DNA of 64,000 nucleotides from Daphnia pulex (taxonomy: Eukaryota; Arthropoda; Branchiopoda; Diplostraca; Daphniidae), in assembly GCF_021134715.1 (NCBI RefSeq), contig NC_060023.1, positions 372,001-436,000 on the forward strand, in the 5' to 3' direction. A program made the position numbers and the translations under genes. Under the pieces are notes generated by a model, which saw only the letters and a program-made list of their open reading frames with translations, did no database searches and was not told the DNA's origin. Numbering within the stretch: position 1 is the stretch's first letter; the number at the start of each line of letters is the position of its first letter. Below are positions 1-9,764 of this stretch, piece by piece.

Positions 1-790
1 ATATTTAAAAATAATTTAAAATTCTGAAATTGTATTTATTCCAACCGAAATCAAAATAAATTTGATGTTCTCACATAAATCAACTCGCCTTTTTCAATGT
101 GTCGCACTCAGAAGAAGCCTGGTAAAATTTGCTACACCAGATAATTGAATTGGCAAACCTGTTGGGCAAATAAGTGCAGGATATCAGCACAACTTTAATT
201 GCATGTGCAGTTGTTTTGAGCGGTTTTGAGCTTATGCAATAGTGGACGATGAACGAATATGGAAACCAACCGGGTAGAGAATAATTAAAAATTCTGAATT
301 AAATTCCATTCAAGATTTTAAGTCTATCAAGAAGCCTATACAAGAAAACGACCAATGAATGACTCATCAGGTGAGGACAACTATGTACCGAGTCATCGGA
401 AAAGAAAGTGGGCGAACGTTGGGAGTTTTATAAAAAGTTATTATTACAAAATGAAAAATCAAATGATTATTCATTCATAAAAAAAGGTAAAAATAGGAAA
501 AAATAATTTGTACATATAGTTTAGAAATATCCAGAGAAAAATTGCTCACAAGATTAGGTAATGAGTTGGTGCGGTACCTAAATTTTCATGACTCAAACAA
601 TTTTATCGGAATACTGTATACACCCATAGGAAACGTTTATCGCGTCACCTAGACCTCATTATTCATCACTGTTTATTTAGTTCGTCACGTCAAATGTTAC
701 AGTCAAACTTCTATTATCTATAAAGGTTAGGCATACACCAGCCGATACACCGTACACAGCGTAGCGTATAGCCTACGCAATCGCTTGTTA
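1..790. other. AT-rich upstream region, no gene seen
   Basis: AT-rich sequence upstream of the first gene. I see no coding exon, RNA gene or obvious repeat here; the last ~100 bases form the proximal promoter of the four-pass gene that follows. Confidence 0.5.
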
Positions 791-793
791 CGG

Positions 794-831
794 TATAAAT
801 TAGGAATCTAGAACGACAGTAGTTCATCAGT
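794..831 (+). promoter_or_regulatory. TATA box and initiator of the first four-pass gene
   Basis: TATAAA at 794-799 is followed about 35 bases later by TCAGT (827-831), which fits the arthropod initiator. The ATG lies at 912. Spacing and position support a TATA-type core promoter; no transcript evidence is available. Confidence 0.55.
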
Positions 832-911
832 TGTTCTACAGACTCATTTGAGTTAACTACTTCACTAGTCACTACAAAGTTCCGTACGTGTAAATCTTTA
901 ATAAGATAAAA

Positions 912-1626
912 ATGGAGAAAATTCTGGCAGCTGCTGATGGATTCGCCGGTCTTTTGGCTTTCTCATTGGGGGTAATTAATTTAAATTATTTAATTATACC
1001 TATTAAGTAGGCTATCATTTTCTTATTTCATTACTTGATTAATTAAACAGATCTCCGGTTTGGCTGTTTATTCAAATTGGACTCCGGATAATGTCGCCGT
1101 TGGCATCTGGGGAGGAATTTATTTACTGGCCTTCGCTGCTCTCCTCTTCATGAAAATGTAATCAAATTATATTTTTGATTAGATCCTTTGAACCTGTAGA
1201 TAGAATCTAAAAAAAAATGGTTGCGCATATAGGTTGAAAAAGAGTGAAATCGTCATGGGTATGGCGGTGTTGGCGGCTTTGATTGGCGCCACGATGATTG
1301 GAATCCATTCGTGGAGTATCGACATGTACCAGCCATTGATTGCCGATTGCAAAATGTACGATTCAATCAACTCGACGTTGCCAAACTCGACGGTAACGAT
1401 TGGCGAAGAGTATCCGGACATCTTCGAACCAGTCAAAATCTGTGAGTCTCTTATTTCTCCCCTTAATTATATTTGGAGAGAAAAGAAATTATGACATTAA
1501 GTTCAATTTGATTATTTTATAGGTGACCGAACTGCCATCGATTCATTGATGCTCGTTTGCGGCATTCTGGCCGTCGTCGTCAACGGATTCATTGCCGCTA
1601 CTGCCTCGTCCATCGCATCTGATTAA
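912..1626 (+). CDS. Four-pass membrane protein, paralog 1
   Basis: Exons 912-971, 1051-1157, 1233-1441 and 1523-1626 (GT-AG introns) give 159 aa. Each exon carries one hydrophobic segment: residues ~4-25, ~38-57, ~60-82 and ~125-150. This suggests four membrane spans with a loop between spans 3 and 4 containing Cys, potential N-glycosylation sites (NST, NST) and a conserved HSW...Y motif at the end of span 3. The same intron positions and the pattern GIWGG..(L/F)..FA.LL, then YSW....Y, then LDSL..(V/I)CGIL recur in the genes at 21555 and 24735, so this is a local family. The topology resembles MS4A/tetraspan-type proteins, but no named family is recognised. A likely poly(A) signal ATTAAA lies at 1706. 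Function unknown. Confidence 0.8.
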
Positions 1627-1739
1627 TAATATTTCATCATGTTTAATTCATTTAACTTTAATATTTGTAGATTCGTGTAATTGTGATATCAAATGTACTG
1701 TGTCTATTAAATGACCTTCAAAATTAAACAGATTTTTTC

Positions 1740-2405
1740 TTGATTATATTTCAATATGTCGTTCATTTTAAATTAATAAGAATTGATGATGAGTTAACCT
1801 CTTAAAAGATCGTTTTTCATTTTTTTACCAACCGTCCATTATAAGGACATTTAAATATATGTTTTCTTAAGTGCATTCCAGAATGTTCGACACAATAAGA
1901 TTCTGTTATAAATATCTACAAGGACAAACAAACAAAACAGCGGAACGATATGGCTACGCAGACGTCCTCCATGTCACCTTTCAAACAGCACAGATAAGAA
2001 TGGACGTGTGACATTTAAATGTTTGAATAATCACGTAGACAACACCTGATGTTCAAATTGATTGATTGATCTGATGTCAAAATTACCATATAAATTTTAT
2101 AATTATGTTAAAGAATATAGCCACATGTAGTCTTTTGCTCTACAAGGATGAACTCGATGGACCCCCGGATGTAAAAGGTAACAAGGTCATTACCTACAGA
2201 CTCCCTGCATAGGATAAAATGACATTGATGTATTCACGGCTTACCACATATACACAGAAATAAAATAAATGAACGTTGCAAAAGTTCCTTTTAGTGAGCG
2301 CTCCAGCTGTTTCGTCAATCAATTGCTGCATCCTATATACATATACAGAGCTATCATGCAATTTATTTAACTATTGCTTATACAGCAACATCAACTGTAT
2401 AGCTG
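1740..2405. other. Intergenic, no gene seen
   Basis: Spacer between the four-pass gene and the Cys/Pro-rich gene. No ORF with splice support, RNA gene or clear repeat was seen. Confidence 0.4.
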
Positions 2406-2410
2406 CGACG

Positions 2411-2418
2411 TATAAATA
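2411..2418 (+). promoter_or_regulatory. TATA box (TATAAATA) of the Cys/Pro-rich gene
   Basis: TATAAATA about 100 bases before the ATG at 2517. The same box occurs before both PAN-like genes (4198 and 9651), so these secreted genes share promoter style. Confidence 0.6.
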
Positions 2419-2516
2419 AGACGCCGGAGTCGAGTTGGATCTATCCGTCCTCTGCTCTCTGCTCTTCCAGTCACGTTCCAAGTTATCTAATAATTCCTCA
2501 AGTTAAAATTATAAAA

Positions 2517-3138
2517 ATGAAGGTAGAGTATAACATTTAATTCAATACATTTTGAACACTATTTGAAATTCATAATTTGTGGTTTTAGGGACTGTCAATC
2601 TTGGCTCTGATGATCGTTGGCATCGCCTGTGTGGTGGCCCAAGAAGAATCAAATGACGTAACTTTAATTTGAATTTGGGTCTTGATTTTAGGAATAAATA
2701 TAACGATGATTAATTGAAATACAGGGATCGGTGTTGGACTTTGCAGCGGATGCAACGGCCATGGCCGACGATAGAAATACCCCTGTCAACTGCCGGAATT
2801 GTCACCCCCATTGCCCTCCCAGTTGTGTTAAACCTCCTCATCATCATTACAATCACCACCATTATCACTGCCCAACCTGCCCACCTAGACCCACTTGTCC
2901 CACCTGCCCACCCAAACCCACTTGCCCCACCTGCCCACCTCCAATTACCTGTCCAACCAAACCCACTTGCCCTCCTTACCATTGCCCAACTTGCCCAACT
3001 TGCCCAACAAATCCCACTTGCCCAACTTGTCCTCCCAAACCAACTTGCCCCACAGTCTGTCCCCCTAAGCCCTGCCTCAATCCTCACCCCGTTCTGATCG
3101 GAGTCTGCCTCGATTTGGATATCGGCATCGGCAAGTAA
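2517..3138 (+). CDS. Secreted Cys/Pro/His-rich protein
   Basis: Exons 2517-2522, 2589-2657 and 2725-3138 give 162 aa. The first exon encodes only Met-Lys, the second a hydrophobic signal peptide ending near VVAQ. The mature chain has a His-rich run (HHHYNHHHYH), then about ten tandem CPTCPP/CPTCPPKP-type repeats, and a C-terminal tail LIGVCLDLDIGIGK. The tail resembles the C-terminus of the PAN-like proteins downstream (LIGIFLNICVGLSI), so the three genes may be related modules. Many Cys-Pro-Thr-Cys units suggest a disulphide-rich extracellular structural or metal-binding protein, but this is inference; no database family is recognised. A truncated second copy lies at 8446-8741. Confidence 0.8.
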
Positions 3139-3144
3139 AAAAGG

Positions 3145-4190
3145 AGGAATCCGGCAGTTTCAACATGATGACGATCTTGGCAAATTAATAACATTATTGA
3201 CTTTTATTAGTCTTTCTAAAATATTTGGTGCAAGTGGTTTATATGGGTTTTAATTCCTGTCGATTCACATCATTCTGATACTCGGTTTGTCGTATTTCAA
3301 TTCTTCTCATTTGGAACTCTATAATTATTTTGATGTGGGCTCCATTGAAATAAGATTTAATAAAATAATTGGTAGATAAATTCAATCGCGTTTGTTTATA
3401 TTGTTTTACTTTGGCGGGGATATGGCGGAAGCTGTGGGCCAATCACATTAAACCCGTCATTCGATATCATCCGCAATCCGCATAATGAATTAAATAAAAT
3501 AAAAAAATGTTAAATCAAGATGTTTTAAAAATATGTTAAAAGAACAATCCTACAGGTAACTAGAGTTACATACTTACATGATGTATAGAGTACATTTAAA
3601 AGTGCTAAATCATTTTAGTTGGACACCTTTATTTGTTGAAATATTTGCCATATAAAACTGTGTGACCTTCAATTTTTTCCCATGTGTCCGTAATAAAATT
3701 ATTCAAACTGTTGTCTTCCATAATTAATAATTACCAAATAATTAATAAATTACAATCAGCTATTTTTGCGCAATGAATGTTCACCGTACGTTCATTACTC
3801 GGTTCATTAACCGGCTGACTAAACTCGTGAAATCTTAGAGTGCTGATTGACATTGAGTGCTTCATTTGACTCTCCTTGAACCCATACGATAAATTCAACA
3901 AAATATAACCTGCAGGGAATTAGCTATCATCAAAAGTGGATGGAGTGATGCCCGGCAGTTATATTTCTTCAATGATTATATTGTACGTATTATTATTACT
4001 ACGCATCAAAGTGTGTAATTATTGCCGAGCTGGAATAAAAGCTAAATTGCTATATTGATAACAGCTGTCAATAAAATACCAAATAAGAAATTGTTGCAAT
4101 AATGAAGAATAAGAGGAGCCTCATTTCTTCTTCCTTTTGTTTGACAATTATTTTGTGTTGCATCAGGACATATCCGAACCGACTGTTTTT
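3145..4190. other. Intergenic spacer, duplicated downstream
   Basis: No gene seen. Most of it matches 8750-9480 imperfectly (shared phrases such as GTGGGTTTT and CCCGTCATTCGATATCATC), because it belongs to the tandem duplication. Confidence 0.6.
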
Positions 4191-4197
4191 GTACAGG

Positions 4198-4205
4198 TAT
4201 AAATA
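4198..4205 (+). promoter_or_regulatory. TATA box of PAN-like gene, copy 1
   Basis: TATAAATA followed by GAGATGCTGGCAGAGGTGG, a leader almost identical to that at 9651 in copy 2. The ATG is at 4312. Confidence 0.65.
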
Positions 4206-4311
4206 AGAGATGCTGGCAGAGGTGGATCCATCACTCGTCCTCAGTTTGTTCTCACCAGTTAATCCTACTTCTTTCATTTTGTTCGTATTAGCTCAACTCA
4301 GAAAATTCAAA

Positions 4312-5043
4312 ATGAATCAGGTATAATCACAACAGTCCTAATTTATTTCACTGTCAGGGTCAGGATCGATCCTGCCTTAAATCTTGGCCCAACAGTTTAG
4401 TTAATTATCGTTATAAGACTCAGATTTTACAAGATTGTTTTAACATTCTCTTTAATTGCTAAAATAGAAATTGTTTTCGCTGTGTCTGTTGGCCACTGCT
4501 ATGATTTTCATCGCCACTTCAGCAGAAGCCTCACCAACGGTAATGGAAATCCCTGGGAACATCGACAAGCGTCTGACTGATCCTCGTTGCGCCACTTGCT
4601 CCGATGACTGTCCACCCTATTGTGGGCCGATCACAACTCCTTATCCCGTTACCGAACCCCCGTGTCACGATTGCCATGACACCTGCCCACCTTATCACAA
4701 ACCACCGCCGAAGACCAAATTCCCCAACCTCCCGTCCATCACCTACAGCACCAATTGCGATTTCTGCGATCACGATCTTTACACGCTCACCTGCGTTGCG
4801 ACGCCGTTCGATTGCGCCGCCCGTTGCGCCGTCGACTTGCGGTGCAGCCACTTTACTTACATCGCCAATCTCAAAGGAGGAACTTGCATTTTGAAAAAAG
4901 CTTTCGGTTCCGGTGGCGCCTGGGCGTCGGTCGTTCCGTCGCCATCGCATTACGTCTGCGGTTACATCCCCAAACGGGCCTTGATTGGCATTTTCCTCAA
5001 CATTTGCGTTGGATTGAGCATTACCGGTTCTAGCCATAATTAA
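4312..5043 (+). CDS. Secreted PAN/Apple-like domain protein, copy 1
   Basis: Exon 1 (4312-4320) encodes MNQ; exon 2 (4468-5043) encodes the rest, 193 aa in all. Residues 1-24 form a signal peptide (hydrophobic core then SAEA). A Cys-rich linker with two C..C..(T/D)CPPY blocks follows. From about residue 95 there is a domain with the pattern C.ATPFDCAARC, DLRCSHFTYI and GGTCILKKAF, which fits the PAN/Apple fold (conserved Cys, aromatic HFTY and C-Leu-Lys core). The C-terminal tail LIGIFLNICVGL resembles the neighbouring Cys/Pro-rich protein. PAN domains bind proteins or glycans extracellularly, so an adhesive, mucus or cuticle role is plausible; the exact function is unknown. Copy 2 is at 9765. 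Confidence 0.82.
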
Positions 5044-5299
5044 TTTATAAATGGCATTTGTTAATTGGGAAACATTTAACTATTCGGGAATTTTGTATGG
5101 GGTAATTTCTATTTGAATAGGGAAATAAATTGGTTAAAAAAAAACAATTCTTATTTGAAGAAAAGTGATGATATTATACAATAAGGAATTCAATTTTAAA
5201 TTAATAAGCTGAGCGTTCTAGTCGGAGCCAATTGATCCGATTTGTTGAAAGTAAATTGGGATAATTGAATGTAATTGATTTATTCCGTAAATGTTCCTT

Positions 5300-7720
5300 T
5301 CGAATGCTGAGTGTTGCATATCAAAATGATTGTCTAAATGCATACTTGTAAAGGAGTTTGGTATTTCGAAAAAAATTTTTGACAACTATAAATAGACTAA
5401 ATTTTCATTTAATAGTACAGCCTCGTAGCACAATCACTAAATACCGTAAATGAAACTCGGCTTGCCGTGTGACATCTATAACATTGTGGAGAAAGTGAAA
5501 AATCGAAAGACGGCTCGCGACTATCCCGAGACTGAACTGCTTATAGAGCTAAATTTTTAGTTTTTACTATCAATTTATCAGATTACTAATTATTTTCGTC
5601 GAATTGAATGTCTGTGACTTTTCACACGAATTTCCATTTCGTGTAGGTCGTTCCTGTCTTGCTTGACTCCAAGGCTCGCGAACTCCTTTCTTTTATGCAT
5701 TCTGCCAATACAACTCGTATTAGTCTAATTACCCATTCATTATTTTATCAACTGCATTAGTTGTCTTATTCCGCATCTTTGAATGTCTGAATTCCCTGTC
5801 TTTTTTGCACGCTTTTTGGATTTTTGCGTAACGATAATTTATAAATATGTGTTAATGTGTCGAAGGCCCTTATATTTCTGAAAACCTGGGCCTGTCTTTG
5901 TGGCGCCCCTAGCGGCCTCGTAATGAGTTACTTCTTGGTCGAGTGTCGAGTCGTCGACCACGTTTATGCTTTCCATCCTTTTGTTATATTGTTTTCGAGT
6001 TATAATTTGGTTTACTGGTTTCTACAGACAAAATTCAACCACAATTTGATGTTTAAGCAATACTTAACTGTAGACTGATCATTATAGCTTATTGTTACAC
6101 ACATCTCCTTATTCAATATCTATTAATCTCAGAGTCCCACGTCTCAGCCATTGTGTGTGTTGTCTCATTAGGTTATCTTCATGGAACATGGCCATGGGCA
6201 TTCTTAGTTTCCACAAAAAGTTCCTGATAATGATAACCCCACCTTCAGCTAGCTTTATGTCCCAACAATGGTGGGTGGATGCAACTTGTAATATGTAAGT
6301 TTAACATGAAGTATTAATTACATTAACGCAAATGATTATATTTCTTTCATTCGACAGTTCCTCTTGAGTCTTGACTTAATGGATCATGAACATTCGTCAA
6401 TTCCCAGTTTTCACAGAAAGGAACAGTTAAGATATCGGTTTGATTATAATTTTTAAATTTGTAAAGGAAAAGGTAAAGGGCAACACGGTTGAATTTGTTC
6501 TGTGTTTGTTAATAACCTGCATGCTGGCTTCTACCTTTAATTTCCCTCTTTCAATTCCTTCTAGCAGGCTTGATTTGAGGCAGTGCCTGGCAGTGCTTGG
6601 GTTCACTACAATCTTCTTTTTAAAATTAGTGACATCTAAATTCTAAACTAAGTAATGTCCATTCTCCCTTGAGGAATCTGTTGGTGGAAACGTGGAAACT
6701 GACAAGAGGACAGTGACGACTGCACGAGCAGTCAGTTAAAAATACTTCCAATATACTGGCGTGCCGTCCTTTCGTCGCTCCGACTGAGCCTGGTTCAACT
6801 TCGCGGTCAGCATAATTCGACGACCATGTGCCCAACGACTCCTACTACCCCTGCTCTCCACCGGAGTCATGTTGTATAGTTTTTTATTCAGTGTGATGGT
6901 GGACGACTTGGGGTCTACGAGATGATGATGAATTTGGTGAGGAGAATCTTGTGTGAGTACTGAATTTTCTGGTCTATTTTTTTAAGTTGTTTGCTATTTC
7001 AAGTGAGTGTCGATGACGATGAGCTAGAGCAGGGATAATTTTCATGTAGTTGTTTGAAACATTTTGAAACATGTTTTCTTGATAACGCTGAATGGACATG
7101 CATGGCCTTCTAGCCCAGAGATTGTTTTTTGCTGTCAGAAACATTAGTTCAGTGGCCTTTTTATTTGCACATTTCTAGAGACATTAATCTGTAGTCAACG
7201 TTAAATCAAATTGTGTGATGTTAGGTTTAAGTGTTCCAGCAACAAAGCTCACTTGCTAGATTCTTAAAATTGTGATGTCTACTTCCGGTTTCTAAACGAG
7301 TCAACTTGATTAAGTAAGTATTCATTTGATGCCCAAAAGAACAGAGTAAGAGATATTATAAAGAAGTCTTGCTACACATGACGTTAATAAGGGAAAGTTA
7401 TTTATTTATTTTTTTTTTAAATTTTCAGTCGACTGCTTTAGCCATGACCGGATTTCTCAATCTGCCCAATCAGCTGTTCAATTTGTTTTTTAATTCATCT
7501 GGTTTCAACTTTCAATCAGTGAATTCTGTCGTGTTACCAAGTCTTTCGACATAACGGATTTTTCTTTCTACTCAACAAAATAAGGTTAGAATCATTTATA
7601 AACTTCATTGTGTTTGTTTAGCTTTTAAAAGTGGGCTGTTACTCCTGTTAGTCGTGTTAGTAGTCTGACAAGTTTTCCAAGGTGATCGTTTATCACATGC
7701 CTTTTTTTGGAAACTATTTA
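5300..7720 (+). other. Conserved non-coding block, copy A (TATA-driven)
   Basis: Contains TATAAATA at 5387-5394, then the conserved strings GTACAGCCTCGTAGCACAA and, 132 bases after the TATA, GACTATCCCGAGACTGAA (5519-5536). Further conserved parts include AAGGCCC...GGGCCT (about 5864) and ATGGCCATGGGCATT (about 6190). Copies B (11530), C (16560) and D (25370) share these elements in the same order. A 36-codon ORF follows the TATA in A and B but not in C and D, so coding is unlikely to be the conserved feature. A long non-coding RNA gene or an old mobile element with its own promoter are both possible. Positions about 7116-7458 are absent from copy B and include the arm CAACAAAGCTCACTTGCTAG at 7240-7259, a fragment of the inverted-repeat element found at 40606. 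Confidence 0.55.
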
Positions 7721-7775
7721 ACGGGAAAAATGAATTGAAACACAAAAAAATTCTTATTTGAGAAAAATTTTTCAT

Positions 7776-8445
7776 TTAAAGAAATTTTTCTTTGTATTTG
7801 CTTCCCAAGCCCCATTTTAAATTTAAATATTTCAAATGTTCGGACACACTTTTCTGTGACATGATTTCCTCGATGAGCCAGCCAAAGAAGTCCGAGTGAT
7901 GGTAGTTGTTGTCATAGAGAGAAATGGTGCCCGAAGTGTGGTGTACATGATCGCCTTTTTTTCTCAATTGGACGGTGGTCCGATCAGCTTCTCCATTTCT
8001 GCGTGAAATAAAAATTCAAAATGTTTTCGTTACGCAATCGGCAACTGACTAGGTGTGACTGATTTACTTTTGTCGTCGACCGTGAAATCGCAGTAGACGT
8101 TAAGGACATTTTTTCCGCCCATGACGGAGTACACTCCGCTTTTTAAGTATCCGATTTGTTTGAGATCCGCACAGGATGTCGGCATTTGGCATTTTACCGA
8201 TGGATCTGGGAAGTCGTCTAACTGATGAGGAAATAAGAATTAACATTGAGTGGGTTTATGGCTTTAAAAGAAAATTGGTTATGTACCTCTGAAATCTTCT
8301 TTTAATTGTTTTAGTGCCAAATTTGTGTCCGCCAAGTTTTACTTAACATCTGTCAACCGTAATTAGCGAGTGAATCGAATGCATTTTTAACATTTGAATA
8401 GCAATTCTTTTACCTTCGAAATCCGTCCTCAAATTTTCGATGGCT
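7776..8445 (-). pseudogene. C1q/coiled-coil gene remnant, copy A
   Basis: Three-prime part of a minus-strand C1q gene. It keeps the last part of the C1q exon, the Cys-containing exon encoding SCADLKQIGYLKSGVYS (about 8070-8215, with a few extra bases near 8185 that disturb the frame) and one coiled-coil exon. About 330 nt of the C1q exon are missing, with the same deletion end points as in the copy at 13.5 kb. The fragment stops abruptly near 8445, where Cys/Pro-gene sequence begins. Confidence 0.75.
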
Positions 8446-8741
8446 GTTTCCGCAGCCATGGCTAAAGATAGAAACACCTTCGTCCCTGTAAACTGCCGGA
8501 ATTGCCACCCTCATTGCCCACCCGGTTGTGTTAAACCAACTACTCCTCACTAGAATCACCACCATCATCCTTATACCACTGCCCCACCTATCCACCTCCA
8601 ATTACCTGTCCAACCAAACCCACTTGCCCTCCTCACCATTGCCCAACTTGTCCTACCAAATGCCCGACTAAACCACCCCACTGCCTCCACCCTCATCTGA
8701 TCGGAGTCTGCCTGGATGTAGATTTGGGCATCGGCAAGTAA
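8446..8741 (+). pseudogene. Truncated copy of the Cys/Pro-rich gene
   Basis: Matches exon 3 of the gene at 2517 from the ATGG that follows its first 30 bases through the tail and TAA. It lacks exons 1 and 2 (start and signal peptide) and the repeat array is shortened. An in-frame TAG follows codons for ...PTTPH, and frame shifts follow. Its left edge is fused to C1q gene sequence, which marks the junction of the tandem duplication. Confidence 0.85.
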
Positions 8742-8749
8742 AAACGAGG

Positions 8750-9640
8750 AACGAATTTAAGACGACCAATAATAATCCAGCAGTTCCAACATGATCACGT
8801 TCTCGGCAAATTTGTATTATTAATTATTATTAATTCGATAATATTTGGTGCAACTTATTTCTGTGGGTTTTTCCTGTCGGTTTCTAAAGTTAAATTTTTC
8901 TCATCTGGAATTATACTTAGTCTGATATGGGCCCTATCGAAATAAGGCAATAAAATGATTGGTGGATAAATTAAATCACGTTAGCTTGTTTTACTTCATG
9001 GGGAAAAGATGGGAGCTGTGTGTGAAATCGCTAATAAGTAATAATAAGTGATAACGTCAGAATGACGTCACATCAAACCCGTCATTCGATATCATCCGCA
9101 TAAGGAATTAAAATTCAAACGGATGTTTAATCAAATTGATTTTTAAAAGAACAATTAGACAACTGGAGTTGCATGATGTACATTTAAGTGCTTGAATCAT
9201 TTTGGTTGGACATCTTTATTTGTTGAAATTTTAATTTCAATCTTCAGTTTATTCCATGCATCCACTAGCAAAATATTCAAACTCTCTTCTTCCATTTCAA
9301 TATTTCAATTACATAAATAATTACAATCAGCTATTAATATTGTGCAATGAATGTCTGCCGTACTTTCATTAAGCTCAGACAAAACTCATAAAATCTTAAG
9401 AGTGCTGATTAACATTTTACTCTCCTTGAACCTAATATATACTATAAATAATTCAACAACATGTATGATAGGATTATCGTCTCTTTCTCCTGCTGCCACT
9501 TAAAGAGGAGACATACTTTAATTAGAACGTTTGTAAAAGTAGAATTTTTCTGCAATTGAAATTTTTTTTTAAATTAGAACTTTCTAAAATTAGAATTTCT
9601 AAAATTAGAACTTTTGTAAAAGTAGATCTTTTGGATCTTT
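8750..9640. other. Duplicated spacer with AT-rich short repeats
   Basis: Left part is a diverged copy of 3150-3900. The right part (9515-9650) holds irregular repeats of AAAATTAGAACTTT and TTTTGTAAAAGTAGA that are absent upstream of PAN-like copy 1, so the distal promoter of copy 2 differs. No gene seen. Confidence 0.5.
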
Positions 9641-9650
9641 TGTAAAAGTA

Positions 9651-9658
9651 TATAAATA
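9651..9658 (+). promoter_or_regulatory. TATA box of PAN-like gene, copy 2
   Basis: TATAAATA with the same downstream leader as copy 1; ATG at 9765. Confidence 0.65.
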
Positions 9659-9764
9659 AGAGATGCTGGCAGAGATGGATCCATCACTCGTCCTTTGTTG
9701 TTCGTACCAGTTATTCACTACCTTTACCATTCTGTTCGTATTAGCTCAACTCAGAAAATTCAAA

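Noticed and set aside
4531-5037. 168-codon minus-strand ORF opposite PAN-like copy 1
   Set aside because: It is the antisense shadow of a Cys-rich, GC-biased coding exon. The plus strand has a signal peptide, splice sites and a paralog with the same domain.
5450-5560. 36-codon ORF after the TATA of blocks A and B as a secreted peptide or micropeptide gene
   Set aside because: Copies A and B differ mostly at amino-acid-changing sites, and C and D have no matching ORF, so peptide coding is not conserved.
7776-7967. 63-codon minus-strand ORF as a separate small gene
   Set aside because: It is the out-of-frame residue of the C1q exon after the 330-nt deletion in copy A.
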